DNA of 64,000 nt, taken from contig OV277857.1 of NCBI GenBank assembly GCA_922989275.2, positions 115,682,231-115,746,230 on the forward strand, written 5' to 3'. The translations under genes and the position numbers were made by a program. Shown here one piece after another: positions 11,521 through 22,284 of this stretch (positions are counted from its first letter, which is position 1; the number at the start of each line of letters is the position of its first letter). The DNA comes from Gari tellinella. Its lineage: Eukaryota; Mollusca; Bivalvia; Cardiida; Psammobiidae. The notes beneath the pieces are model-generated. The model searched no databases. It was not told the DNA's origin and was given only the letters and a program-made list of their open reading frames with translations.

Positions 11521-12857
11521 GACTCACTAAAGCACCATAGTTCAATCACGACCAGTACCTAAAACTATATTAAGGAACGTAACAGGTGTTGTAATAAATC
11601 GCTCCTGGTTGATATCTGAGTAATGTAAATCAAATTTTCGATGTTTTAGTAATTTGTAGAGTTGTAGGGTGTGTCCATATACATGTGATTTTCATCCAAC
11701 GATGTGTCAAAAGTTATAACATTTTTAATGTCATTACATTTCCTATTGACTATGTCAACCCGTATTGTAATATCAACAGGTTTTGTATTGATCATTACGA
11801 TTCAGGTTTTTTTTTTACATCTAAGGTGTATAGGCGCGTTCGGCTTTACTATTTACCTGCTTCGAAACTAGAAACAAGTTATGGGTCAAAGGGTTGTACG
11901 GATTGTTTCAATCTGGAATAGGCACTCACTAACTCATTGTCCGATCATACCCCAGGTTGTAGTACAGTTGAACGTTTATTCAAATTTTGCTCAATCATTA
12001 ATTTCATTAAACCTACATTTAACGACAAGAAACTGTCAACAGCCTAAGGCGAATAATTAGTCATATAAGTACTAAATAAATATTTAAAAAACAAACAACA
12101 TATTAATAGTCCACACGTTTCTTTTTAAATGTTTTTGATAGTAGTATTTGTAGCAGTTCTAATATTACATAATTCTATAAAGAGCATGAAACCACCCGAA
12201 TTTGACAGAAACCATTTTCGTTAATTGATCTAAACACTTAAATATTAGTTCAGGCATAAATCTATTAGGTGAGTATTATACATACGTTATTTGAATTTCA
12301 TTACACAAACTCAAGAAAGCTTTTTTGCAAAGCATTTCAAAGCAACATGCCACTTTTCTGATCGGGAAATTATTCATACACAAAGAAAGGGAAAGTAGAT
12401 TTTACTAATTGTATGCATGTCATGTTTACTTCAGAATGAACTGTTTATTTGCTAGAGGTTTGACATTTTCAAATAGTTTTCATTGGTTCGCTGAATGCAT
12501 TTCTAAAAAGACTCAAATGTTTAATTGATTGATGGCTATTTGAAAGATTCGATATTGAGTGTTGTTGTCTTGAGCTGATGAAGATAACGTCAGTCTTGGT
12601 CACGAATCAGACTACCGAGGTTTCACAAGTTTGAAACCATCAAAATTAACTCGTTGTGTCTGCTGGATCCTAGCTGTGTGATAGGCGACAGATAAACCTA
12701 TCAATAAAAAGGCAGATACTTCTTTCCTGGGATTTGATGTAGACAACTTTGACGACCGTAATTTACATAGCATGCTCAATATAAGAACTATTATACTTCC
12801 TTAGCAATCATGATTGAAACTGAATATCGCTTATAGCTATTTATCTAATTGAACTGA
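11521..12857. other. Unassigned AT-rich sequence
   Basis: No feature recognised. A short open frame at 11685-11921 has no motif and lies in low-complexity sequence. Confidence 0.4.
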
Positions 12858-13053
12858 TTTTACCCTTATCATGCGGAATTGTCGTCTGCTGCAAAAAGTC
12901 GTAATCAGTTGTTAATTTAACACGGTTAAAAACGTTGAATATAAGAGGCAAATAGTTTGGATCCAGAACAGACGCAACGTAACGCGGCGTCTGATCTGGA
13001 TCAAAATTTTGCAAATTGTAAACAGTTCGCGCGCTTTGCATGGTAAGGGTTAA
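12858..13053 (-). mobile_element. Family-S MITE (TTAA type)
   Basis: Starts 'ttacccttatcatgcggaattg' and ends 'gtaagggttaa'. It holds 'gtcgtctgctgcaaaaa' and the hairpin 'cagaacagacgcaacgtaacgcggcgtctgatctgg'. The family is shorter than A but shares its hairpin. A second TTAACCC start begins at 13050, so another, broken copy follows directly to about 13135. Confidence 0.65.
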
Positions 13054-13399
13054 CCCTTCGCACGCTAAACAGTCTGAACAAATTGTCGTCTGCCCAATTT
13101 GGAAAGAAGATACATTTGTCATACCTTTAACCCCTTCTCTACCTATAAATACTTCCGTATATTACCAAAGGCTGATTTTCCTGTGGTCCCATAGGATAGA
13201 TCAAAAGGATTCGTCAGGTACATGATGCGCTCGTGAATGAAAAAGAACTTTATAGGCCTTTCTCTTGCCATTGCACCATCTGTTTTTAAGTTGTAAAACT
13301 AATTTTGTTGTCAAAATTCTTTTTTATTTATCCTCATATCAAATAACTTATACATGTACGTAATATATATCACATACTTATCAAACGTCAATTCCGAGG

Positions 13400-13636
13400 C
13401 GTCTTATAAGAAGTATAACGGTGTGAAAATGCTTAACGTGGGAAAAAGTTTAAACAAAATTTGTCGTCTGCAAAAACCATTCAATAAACATAAATGCATG
13501 TTTTGATTAAAGAAACTTAAAGGTCAGTTTCAAAGAGTTTGATCCAGATTAGACGCCGTTTTACGCGGCGTCTAATCTGGACACAAACTCGTTGCGAATA
13601 TATGGTTTGTTGTTCTCGACAGGACAAGGGTTAATG
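13400..13636 (-). mobile_element. Family-S-like MITE, left end worn
   Basis: Hairpin 'ccagattagacgccgttttacgcggcgtctaatctgg' at about 13543-13580, 'tttgtcgtctgc' to its left, and the right end 'gacaagggttaa'. The left terminus is not clear. Confidence 0.55.
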
Positions 13637-14518
13637 AATTTCAAGCAAACTAATCTCTTCATCATTTAATTGGAATAAGCTTCTAAAGTACATTGATTTA
13701 AACCAGTCGAACTCATGTGTATAAACTGAAATGCCTTATTTCAATTAGGGTCAATAGGTCTCTGTTCATATACATATCTTCACTAGACAAGTGCAGTTTT
13801 ATCTCGATCTCATGACAATTCAGTCAGATGGTTAACACAGGCAGACGATTGCTTTGGATGTAAAATCAATCCGTTTCAACACATATACGCCTTTTCCGCC
13901 TACGAGCGTATAGTTTATTAATACCTTAAAGAATAAAGCTCCACTTTATACGGTCATGAATGTGCATCATACATGTAAGAAGTATGTCCTATTTCCTAGC
14001 ACATTTTAGCTTAAATATTGCTAAAAGTAAAACAGAATGCTAAAGTGGTTTACTTTCAGCTTGCTTGAAGCAACCATCTGTTTTCTATGCTGAAACAAGT
14101 TATTGAGGTAAGGATTAAGCAAATTTTATTTTCGAACACTATCATTAAGTCTTCGTAGGAAGATTAATTGTTCATTTCTGTCACATCTATGTACATCAAA
14201 TATAAAATACATACATATATGATATAAAGTACATTGCCACTCTATATAGAGTTATATGAGAAGATTATTACAGCGGGTTCATACCCATATATTTACATTC
14301 ACCCTGTAAAGTCTCTATGTAATCGTATTAAAAATATGCAGGTCAATTCTCGATGAACCTACAAATCGAAACTGGTTCCAGCCAGTTAGAAAGAGGGTGG
14401 AGTCTCCGCCGCAGAGAGAAACCGACCTAGCGACCGGCTAATGGTTGCTATGGAGTGTAATTAGGCTGAAATAAACATGCGCGACCGATTTTTTAAAATA
14501 TGCCTTCATAATAGATAT
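13637..14518. other. Unassigned, with an old family-H copy
   Basis: About 13905-14115 aligns by eye with family H: 'aataaagctccactttatacggtcatgaatgtgca' and 'aaagtaaaacagaatgc...tttactttcagcttgct'. Its ends and half of the palindrome are lost. Nothing else is recognised. Confidence 0.4.
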
Positions 14519-14769
14519 TTAACCCTTTCCCCCATAGAAGCGCCTTTTAGCGGATATGATTTATTCATCCGCTGAAGAAATAGTTCCAATTTAATCAGTT
14601 ATGAATATGTATTATGGGGAATATTTTCTATATTATAGCACATGATAGCTTCAAGCAGGTTGAAAGTAAAGCAGAATGCGCCCTTAGACGCATTCTGCTT
14701 TACTTTCATCCTGCTTTAAGTAGTCACATATCTTAAGTACTAGAAATAGGCTATCAGGTAAAGGGTTAA
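14519..14769 (+). mobile_element. Family-H MITE (TTAA type), intact
   Basis: TTAACCCTTTCCCCCATAG ... CAGGTAAAGGGTTAA, 251 bp. The centre is a long palindrome, 'gtaaagcagaatgcgccc' mirrored by 'gcgcattctgctttac'. Copies at 43889 and 50433 sit inside other MITEs and show that TTAA is the duplicated target, as for piggyBac elements. No coding capacity. Confidence 0.85.
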
Positions 14770-15034
14770 GTTGCATTGTTTATTTTTAATGTCTTATAAG
14801 TGTTCGTTAAGCACACAGCGACAGTTTACTGGGTAAAATCTTGACTTTGTAATCAACTCCGAAACATGTATTTCGGACTACTTTTAATACCGCATATAAT
14901 AGAGATTGAATGGCTGTTACATCCAGGATTACATCTGTCAAACCTATTTGGCCGGTATATGATATATCTATATACATGAAAACAAATCTGGTCAAATCAC
15001 ACATTAAATGGACAAGACAGAAAATAAAAATATA

Positions 15035-15145
15035 AATATAAGGAATAAACAACATCTTTTTGCGGTTCACGACGGTATGAATACATTGGCTTCGCATGGG
15101 AAAGTTTTGTAAACGCCCGAAAAGATGTTGTTTATTCCTATAATT
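15035..15145. repeat. Short inverted repeat
   Basis: 'aggaataaacaacatctttt' (about 15039-15058) is repeated in reverse as 'aaaagatgttgtttattcct' (about 15120-15139), enclosing about 60 bases. No family assigned. Confidence 0.6.
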
Positions 15146-15310
15146 AACTCCAGCCTCCCCTTAAACTTCAGATGGACAGTTTCCAATTAAGTATTGTCCA
15201 TTGTCTGACTAATTTGGATTGCATTTACAGTATATTGCATACTGACATATAATATAGACCCTTTTCACGGGGTCGTCGTGGCATGGGTCTACACTGTTGC
15301 ATCAGAAAAA
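15146..15310. mobile_element. Family-I MITE, worn
   Basis: Holds 'aaacttcagatggacag', 'ttgtccattgtctgacta' and a core 'atagacccttttcacgggg...catgggtctacactgttgca'. It matches the family-I layout of 41739 in the same orientation; ends not preserved. Confidence 0.5.
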
Positions 15311-16112
15311 TGCACTCTTCATCGATGAAATATTTGTAAATGATGCGTATATCATTCGTCGTGATATCATTTGTCTCTTAGAAAAAGACAAACGGTTCTA
15401 TCTTCAATAAAACAAATACTATATAGGAGTTGCATCCCTTATATGATTACCAAAAACTCATTAGACCTGTTACTACGTAAACTATGATGATTAACCAGAC
15501 GACCCATTTAGGAGTTTTATGCTTTACTTTCTTCCCAATTCTAAGAGCTATCTACATCCACCAACCAGCTCAAATATGATCTTGAGTGATAGTAATAGCG
15601 GGAAGCATATTAGTAACTTAAGTTTATACATGTGAGACACGCTATCAAGTATGTGCCAGATTCAGGAAATGCTAAGGGCAATCACCGCCAACATTGCCAT
15701 ATACCAGAAAATCAATGATAAAGTAATTAGACATAAATGCATAGATAACCATTATCCCGTATGATTCGATATTTCCAAAGAGATGAACACTTTTGTAAGC
15801 AAGCATTCGTCAACGCTTATTCATTCCTATCAAATAAACTAATCTATATATGTCGTTGAAAATGTTATTTATAGACAGAAAACAGGGTCAAAATGATTTT
15901 TATTAAATAGTTTGGACCGACGTAATTATGTATTATGACAGAGTAGTGTTTCCAATTTATACTAAAGCGCAAACGCAGTGTAATATAATTAAGAAAAATG
16001 TACTCTGAGTGACAAACAGATTTGAGTCTGATCAGGCTCCAACCGTTTTGCAATGGACCTAAATGGTTTAACGCTAACACGTATAGATAGAGAGTATATT
16101 ATATTGTCCACT
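15311..16112. other. Unassigned, with a family-B scrap
   Basis: Positions 15935-16055 contain 'gacagagtagtgtttccaat', 'aaagcgcaaacgcagtg' and 'gagtctgatcaggctccaa', remnants of family B. No gene signal elsewhere. Confidence 0.4.
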
Positions 16113-16359
16113 TTAACCTTTTCACTCTTAATCGCGCTTCAAAGCGCGTTTGCAAACAGTTTGGGTCCTGATCAGACGCCGCGTAACGCGGCGTCTGGTC
16201 AGGATCAAAACTGTTTGACACTCGTTTTTAAATGTCTTCAATCATACTGCCTTAAATTTACATTTGATTCGACATTACAGACAACAACATTGAAGCAGAC
16301 GACAATGACACGGGGAAGTGGTAAAAATCTCCCCAATAATTTGATCATAAAAGGGTTTA
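16113..16359 (+). mobile_element. Family-A MITE (TTAA type)
   Basis: TTAACCTTTTCACTC ... 'gatcataaaagggttta'. Hairpin 'ctgatcagacgccgcgtaacgcggcgtctggtcag' flanked by 'aaacagtttgg' and 'aaaactgttt'. The 'gaagcagacgacaatgac' module follows. Same orientation and length as the copy at 7389. Confidence 0.8.
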
Positions 16360-17832
16360 TAAATGCATCGCCACGACCGTAGTCTGTCTCATTGTAAAGG
16401 AATAACCCCTTAATTTCCACAGGAAAATGTTAAAATTACCGTTTTTGAAGCAAATTGAAAAAAAAAACTTTTTAAATTTGAGTGTCCATCAACTTAAAAC
16501 TTGATCAGACCCGAGTCACAAGACGTCCGACCCGTCTCCAAGCTGTTTGCAATAGACCTATTATGTGAAAAGGCATTTGAAATCCAACCCACACTTTGTG
16601 CTGATTCATTAACTGAATCTTTGAATTAACTTCGTGTATTTATTTAATTATAACACCTACCGATCCATACGCAAATTGACAAAACATTTTGCGTTGGGAA
16701 CATAAATTGCAACATTTAGTTAATTGATCGTTTCATCTTTGAACCTTATGTGATTCTGCTAAAAATGACATTTTATAGATTAAATCACACGGGTATTTTA
16801 GATTCTACATTTAACCATAGTTTGTGCAATCATTCGTTAGGCTGAGAATTTCGACATAAAAGAGAAACTATTGACAGTGTTGGTATGAAAGTGTTTATCA
16901 CGTCCTGTTTTAATGTTTTCAGATCTGAACGGATATAGAAGTTATATTTAAGGCAAACTATAGATATAAAATGTATATGAATTAGTATGTTGCATTCTAT
17001 GATGTAAAAGTGTGAGTTATACAAGTCAGAATGTACAGTTATATAAAGCAAAATGTAGAGATTATAAGACATAATCGTACTATGAAGAATGAAGGGCTAC
17101 TCATATATCTACATTTTTCTTGATTTAACTCCATACCCTGTTCTTAATATAGTTACAGCCTGTTTCATTGAATTCAACGTACTTTTTTGAACAGAACATT
17201 CTTTTATTTCTCACAGTTTACAAATATTTTGTAAAAACATGTGAACAAATACATATCAATAATTTCATGTAAAAGGTTGATATTTCTCAAAGACAGTGGT
17301 AATGTGGTTTGATATCTTGAGCGTTAGCTCCTAATTAGATACAGCAATAACAACAAGTAAAGTAAATGGGAGGGGGGGGGGGAGTGAGCGAAAGGTGCAA
17401 AAACCAAAACAACGAAGAAAAGAAAAAAAAAAAAAAGAAAAAAAGGGAAAAGAAAAAGATTAACATAGCTATTAGGAAATATCAAATTGGGGACAAAGAT
17501 ACGGTATTTAAATAGAATCTTCATATTAGTAATCGGCTTGATTACAAAAGATTTTTATTCTCCTTTTTTTATTTGGGGGACAGCATAAAAAAATAACACA
17601 AAACAGTGTACCTATGAGGAGTACACTTGGTCTATGCAAAAAGTGTAGACCCTTATCTGCAGGCTACTGACAGCCCTCCGATCAGGGTCTACACTGCTCG
17701 CAATTTTGCACTGTTTTGGTAAAATAAATCCTTTTATGTAGAAGTGGAATTTGTGACAGTTCATTTAAAGCATCACTACATTTACTGCATAGTATAGTTC
17801 TGCCTCATTATCTCTATTTTATAATATTATAT
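16360..17832. other. Unassigned; purine run and a family-I remnant
   Basis: 17368-17460 is low complexity: a run of G followed by an A/G-rich tract of about 45 bases. Positions 17588-17715 carry a family-I half, 'acctatgaggagtacacttgg...gtgtagacccttatc...gatcagggtctacact'. A short 'acttgatcagacccgagtc' near 16500 is a hairpin scrap. Nothing else recognised. Confidence 0.45.
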
Positions 17833-18552
17833 TGTCACAGTATGTAGGTTTATCATCACTTGTACGGCCTCGCTGTACAAGCGCGCTTTATGGCGACGTG
17901 GTAGAGTGCATGACTGCTAACCTGGGGTGTGTTTTTTTATTCAAAATCATAATCATGATTAGCAATCATGATTGTGATTCGGTCGTTCTGTAATCACGCT
18001 AATCACAAATAATCGAGCCCAACACTCGATTAAATTGTAATCATAATGGCACTTGTCGATTCAACCAGCTATTTCATTTACACCTGGCAAAATAATTAAA
18101 GAGTCTTTCGACACTCATTATTCTTTAGTTTATTTAAAATTAACTTTGAGCAATAAATTAACCCCTTTGAATAAACACACTCACTGCTTTTTGCAACCAG
18201 TTTCTTGAATAACGTTCCTGGCGTCTGAACAAGTCTCAAACTGTTCGGCACATCTTACATTATAACTTAAGTCAAAATTTACCCAAAAGTTATCTTTTCG
18301 AAGTAAATTTGTATTTGAATTAACTCCTCCGGAGTACAAGGGTAATTTGGCAACAGTTTGGATACTAATCAGACGCTAGCAGTTTGATAGCATAATCATT
18401 GTCTAATCACGCTGTTTTTTTATCACTTAAATAATGATTCTGATTATTAGTTTAATCATATTCATGATTGTGTAAAAAAAAAAACACCCCTGGCGACCCG
18501 GGTTCAAACCCGGGTCGGAGCGAGTGTTTCTTTATAAAAACACGCGGCTACA
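17833..18552 (+). repeat. TRIM left LTR, split by a MITE
   Basis: Left part 17833-17925 and right part 18494-18552 join to a 152-bp sequence almost the same as the right LTR; one T is missing in 'gcgcttta'. The break lies at CCTGG, between the A box and the B box. Confidence 0.7.
17926..18488. mobile_element. 563-bp MITE inserted in the TRIM left LTR
   Basis: Begins GGTGTGTTTTTTTATTC and ends 'gtaaaaaaaaaaacacc'. The next inward bases ('aatcataatcatgatt' and, reversed, 'aatcatgaatatgatt') also mirror each other. CCTGG flanks both sides (17921-17925 and 18489-18493), and the uninterrupted right LTR has a single CCTGG, so the 5-bp duplication is certain. The interior has scraps of the 'cagtttggatactaatcagacgc' hairpin. 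No coding sequence; superfamily not assigned. Confidence 0.8.
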
Positions 18553-18554
18553 TT

Positions 18555-18569
18555 TGGCGCCCAACGTGG
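18555..18569 (+). promoter_or_regulatory. TRIM primer-binding site
   Basis: TGGCGCCCAACGTGG, two bases after the left LTR. This is a classic retroelement primer site, commonly matched to the 3' end of tRNA-Lys. Its presence directly after a TG...CA repeat is the main support for an LTR element here. Confidence 0.75.
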
Positions 18570-18651
18570 TTTCTGTGACTGTATATGCTCCGAGTTCGAC
18601 CCCCAGTCGTTCTTATACCCATATAGAAATTCGGGACGAATTTCAAGTTGT

Positions 18652-18661
18652 CGGGGAAGTA
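18652..18661 (+). promoter_or_regulatory. TRIM purine tract
   Basis: 'cggggaagta' immediately precedes TGTCACAG of the right LTR. Short but correctly placed for plus-strand priming. Confidence 0.5.
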
Positions 18662-18814
18662 TGTCACAGTGTGTATGTTTATCATCACTTGTACGGCCTC
18701 GCTGTACAAGCGCGCTTTTATGGCGACGTGATAGAGTGCATGACTGCGAGCCTGGCGACCCGGGTTCAAACCCGGGTCGGAGCGAGTGTTTCTTTATAAG
18801 AACTACCGGCTACA
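18662..18814 (+). repeat. TRIM right LTR, intact
   Basis: 153 bp, TGTCACAG...GGCTACA. Near its start is a hairpin, CTTGTAC / GTACAAG around an 8-base loop. The tRNA-like segment follows. Confidence 0.7.
18712..18782 (+). promoter_or_regulatory. tRNA-like segment with A and B boxes in the LTR
   Basis: A box TGGCGACGTGA at 18721-18731 (one key position, the seventh, is C not A). B box GGTTCAAACCC at 18763-18773, fitting the consensus. The T-arm is a perfect 6-bp stem, CCCGGG / CCCGGG, around TTCAAA. A D-arm and a partial acceptor stem can be drawn, but no anticodon stem, so it is tRNA-derived rather than a working tRNA. No run of four T follows within the LTR, so Pol III could read on into the element. 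Confidence 0.65.
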
Positions 18815-19369
18815 ATATAATATTAGATAGAAAGTAGTCAAATGTTAGGCAATGCGTAGAGTTTAAGAAGCAACATGTATTATATGAGGTGGAATGTTGA
18901 GTTACATGCTTACGAGGGATAATCTTGAGAGATACGTGAGGTAGAATGTAATATGCGAAACAAAGTGAATGAGATCCATGTAAATTTCAATGCACAAGAC
19001 TTTCGATTGTAATCATTGGATCTCTCGAGTTGGGTTTACATACTACATGTATATAGTAACAAGTTATTGAACACACATTGCAGCGTTTCCAGAAAATTCA
19101 AACAAAGCAGATTTAACCTGAACAAAAACGGGTTCACTACTAATCAACTACACCATATCCATCAAAAAGATCAAAATCTACATTTTATAAACGGAAACAA
19201 CTAGTTAGTCCATATCGCGCAGAAAATTAGTATCCCGTGTTTATATTGAATCTTACATGTACTAATAATGTTGACACAAGCTTACTGTTTTTATTTGTAA
19301 AGTCATGCTTTAATTGTTTCTTTTCTGATGTTCAATAATAAGCTAATGTGCGTTGAGATGATAAGGAGG
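18815..19369. other. Unassigned AT-rich sequence
   Basis: No repeat or gene recognised. Confidence 0.4.
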
Positions 19370-19585
19370 GTATTTAACCCATATCGTTCTAAGCGTGGTT
19401 GGCCTAATAATTGCAAACAGTTTGTATCAAGATCAGACGCCACGTCAAGCGGCGTCTGATCTGAATCCCAAATGTCCGTCACTCGTTTTTAACTTTTCTT
19501 CTGTTTCAAAAGCATGATAACTAATTTTTTGTTTCTTTAGCAGACGAGGTATTTGAAGCAGACGACAATTCAGCATGATAAATAT
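19370..19585 (+). mobile_element. Family-S-like MITE, worn
   Basis: Hairpin 'aagatcagacgccacgtcaagcggcgtctgatct' at about 19432-19465, then 'gaagcagacgacaattcagcatgataa', which is the reversed end of family S (see 38944). The left end 'tatttaacccatatcg' keeps a TTAACCC. Confidence 0.55.
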
Positions 19586-19965
19586 TAAGATATATACATA
19601 TTACCTCTTATTATAAGTACAATTGTTTTATCAGGACAACGCATCCGTTAAGCAAACACTATTGCTTAAATTGTGCTTGATTTGAAAACCTCATTTCATT
19701 TGTTTAAAATGTCGTATACACAATACTTAAAAAATGGAATCATTGCCATCAAGATAAAGAAAATATCGGTACAGTTTGGATCCTGATAAGATGAAGAGTT
19801 ACTTGGAGTTTGGTCCGCTTTCAAACTGTTTGCACTCATTAATAGGATAACTCTAAGCGCGATAAAGTTTGAAAAATAGCAGTTATATTCTAAAAGTTTT
19901 GTTTGTTATTACCATGCTATTGTTGAAATGTCAATCATGTGTTTCCTGTTTTACATTACAGTAGT
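19586..19965. other. Unassigned, with a hairpin scrap
   Basis: 19763-19835 has 'cagtttggatcctgataaga...cttggagtttggtcc...caaactgtttgca', a decayed shared hairpin. Nothing else. Confidence 0.35.
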
Positions 19966-20214
19966 TACAGTGGAGAATCTGTTTTTCTTTCCCGATAAAC
20001 TCGTTTACCCTAAAACTAGTTTTTCTTTTACAAACAGTTTGAAGCCAGATCAGACGCCGGGTAACCCGGCGTCTGATCTGGCACCAAACTGTTTGCCACC
20101 AACATAAACATGAGTTATCAGAATTGTCAAAAATTGTTCTTTTCTACGTTTTAGTACTTTGCGTTTGGGTACGTTTGCGTTTAAACGGGAAAGAATAACA
20201 GATTCGCCACTGTA
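19966..20214 (+). mobile_element. Family-B MITE (TA type), copy 1
   Basis: TACAGTGGAGAATCTG ... CAGATTCGCCACTGTA, with terminal inverted repeats running about 30 bases into 'ttctttccc' / 'gggaaagaa'. Centre: 'gccagatcagacgccggg' / 'cccggcgtctgatctggc'. The right half holds 'gtacgtttgcgtttaaacgg'. TA at each end followed by CAGTGG suggests a Tc1/mariner-like mover (inference). About 249 bp and non-coding. Confidence 0.8.
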
Positions 20215-20355
20215 CCGGTGTATCACTGTTTTCAATATGTTCTTAACTAATCCCTTCTCTGCCTTACCTCGAGTACAATGACATTTGCAGACAGTTTGAA
20301 TCCTGACAAGAAGTTGAATAATGCGGCGAGGATCATAACTGTTAGCACTTACATG

Positions 20356-20605
20356 TACAGTGGATAATCTGTTATTCTTTCCCAATAAACGCGTTTACGC
20401 TAAAACTATTATTTGCAATGCAAACAGTTTGGAGCCAGATCAGACGCCGGGTAACCCGGCGTCTGATCAGGCTCCAAACTGTTTGCCACCAAGATAAACA
20501 TGAATTATCTGAATTGTCAAAAAGTTGTATTTTTCTACGTTTTAGTGCTTTGCGTTTGCGTACGTTTGCGTTTAAACGGGAAAGAATAACAGATTCTCCA
20601 CTGTA
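20356..20605 (+). mobile_element. Family-B MITE, copy 2
   Basis: TACAGTGGATAATCTG ... CAGATTCTCCACTGTA, 250 bp, same orientation as copy 1 and only 141 bp downstream. Central palindrome 'gatcagacgccgggtaacccggcgtctgatc' is perfect. Confidence 0.85.
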
Positions 20606-20984
20606 ACTGTTAGCACTTATATGGATGTTTCAGCTGTCTAATTGAGCAAACGTTGATGCAGTTAAACTAACGACAGTAAAGGGTTACATGTATCGTTCCT
20701 ACAATGTAACTTTAGTGAAATTGTTGATTTATATGCGGATAAATTTGGTCAAACTTTCGTCATTATTATCAGTAAAAGCTTTAATTTAAAATGTTGATAC
20801 AGCGGAGAAGACATTATTATACTCAGTTTAAACGAAATTGAACGAAAATGTGATGCAATAAATTAGAAAATAGTTACATTGAAAAATGTAAACAATAAGA
20901 TCTGAACAGCAACCAATCAAGACCCCAATCAGATGTTTTGTTATTCATAAATGAAACAAAACCGATCGTTTAACCCAAGTGATA

Positions 20985-21232
20985 TACAGTGGAGAATCTG
21001 TTATTCTTTCCCGTTTAAACGCAAACGTACGCAAACGCAAAGCACTAAAACGTAGAAAAAACAACTTTTGGACAATTATCATAATTCTTGTTTATCTTGG
21101 TGGCAAACAGTTTGGACCCTGATCAGACGCCGGGTTACCCGCGTCTGATCTGGCTCCAAACTGTTTGCACTGCAAATAATAGTTTGAGCGTAAACGCGTT
21201 TATTGGGAAAGAATAACAGATTCTCCACTGTA
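20985..21232 (-). mobile_element. Family-B MITE, copy 3, inverted
   Basis: Same ends as copy 2, but the 'cgtttaaacgcaaacgtacg' half lies on the left, so the copy is reversed. About 248 bp. The central hairpin reads 'gatcagacgccgggttacccgcgtctgatc', with one base lost. Confidence 0.85.
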
Positions 21233-21299
21233 GGAATATGTTCTCTACAGATCAGTATAATTATACGAGACATATACTTTATAGAGACATTGTTGCAGT

Positions 21300-21450
21300 G
21301 ATATCTAAATATTTGTTTTCCCGGAGAAATCAGGTCCAAATGATATAAAACATTTGATTTGAGTCTGAGATCGATATCAAACAAACTGGTCAAATGTGAC
21401 CAATCAAATGCTTTAGAACTATCTCAGCATAACTCAAACGCTTTTTAATA
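21300..21450. mobile_element. Family-K foldback, worn
   Basis: 'acatttgatttgagtctgag' and, on the other side, 'ctcagcataactcaaacg', with 'ggtcaaatgtgaccaatcaaatgctt' in the middle. It matches the better copy at 28991-29131. Confidence 0.5.
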
Positions 21451-22046
21451 ACATTAGCCTAGATTTAACAAAGGCGTAGTTCTAGCGATATATGCATTCT
21501 AGAGGAAAACAGACCTTTATAACTCCATAAAATAAGGACATTGAATTAATTATGATTCCAAAATTACACATACAAGAATTAAACACTTTAAACTAATTCA
21601 ACGGTTTATCTAAATTCCATAATTTCACATTTAACATCTTCATTCATTTTCGTCTGGAATTTAATTGCAGTTTATTGTAATTGTGTCACCTTTTGGCTTC
21701 TATATGTTCACTTCCCTTTCCAGCACGAGGAAGATCTTCCAAGTGTACTCATTCATCCCTGATAATTCGAATGGAAAATTACAGTTTATAATTAGGTCTA
21801 GTCATTATATACATATTGAGAGTTGGTTTTTACAGTACATTGCAGAATGTCAAACAGTGCAGAAACTGAACGGATGAGCCGTCCTATAAAGGTCTACACT
21901 GATTGCATAGGACAAGTGTACTTCCTATAGGTATATCGTTTATGAATGACGAGTATAACTGTCGCTAGTGTTGAATGTGTCAAATTGCACTTATTGGGTT
22001 AACATATTTGACAGCATTTTTGAAGTACGCGATAATTCCGCTTTAT
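21451..22046. other. Unassigned, with a family-I scrap at 21850-21915
   Basis: The scrap reads 'aaacagtgcagaaactgaacggatgagccgtcctataaaggtctacactgattgcataggacaagtgtacttcc'. The rest is AT-rich and unrecognised. Confidence 0.4.
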
Positions 22047-22284
22047 CTAAACCCTTTACTGGCATGACGTCAACCTCACTGCCATGACATCATCTGCCTA
22101 AAAACAATAGTCGTCTGCGTTTACTTCTCAAATTTAAAGCTTTGGTACATTGACTCAAGAATTATCGTAATCAGTGTCAAACAGTTTGGATCCTGATTAG
22201 ACGCTACGTAACGAAGCGTCTGATCATGATCTAAAATGTTTACAAATGCTCGTTGTATACGAGACAAGGCAGTGAAGGGGTTAA
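22047..22284. mobile_element. TTAA-type MITE (A/S-like)
   Basis: 'tctaaaccctttactgg' start and 'gcagtgaaggggttaa' end. Left part 'tgacgtcaacctcactgccatgacatcatctgcc' resembles the end at 63194. Hairpin 'cctgattagacgctacgtaacgaagcgtctgatcatg'. 'gtcgtctgcgtttac' lies between. Confidence 0.6.

Larger units (their letters stand above)
17833..18814 (+). mobile_element. TRIM: miniature LTR element with tRNA-like promoter in its LTRs
   Basis: Two direct repeats of about 153 bp begin TGTCACAG and end GGCTACA (LTR rule TG...CA). They enclose only 109 bp, which opens with a primer-binding site and closes with a purine tract. Without the MITE inserted in the left LTR the element would be about 414 bp. 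ATAT occurs on both outer sides (17829-17832 and 18815-18818), a weak 4-bp target duplication because the flank is AT-rich. Each LTR holds A-box and B-box sequences of a tRNA gene. LTRs with a 5S RNA promoter are known in plant Cassandra elements; I do not recall a tRNA-promoter version. Alternative: two tandem tRNA-derived SINEs; the primer site and purine tract argue against it. Confidence 0.65.

Noticed and set aside
17324..17524. Minus-strand hydrophobic frame (FFLFFFFLFF)
   Set aside because: It is the reverse of an A/G low-complexity tract, not a membrane protein.
18712..18782. Functional tRNA gene
   Set aside because: A and B boxes and a T-arm exist but no anticodon stem can be formed, and the segment lies inside a repeated LTR.
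19966..21232. CRISPR-like array of repeats
   Set aside because: The repeats are 250-bp inverted-repeat MITEs with TA ends, unevenly spaced and in both orientations; the DNA is eukaryotic in character.
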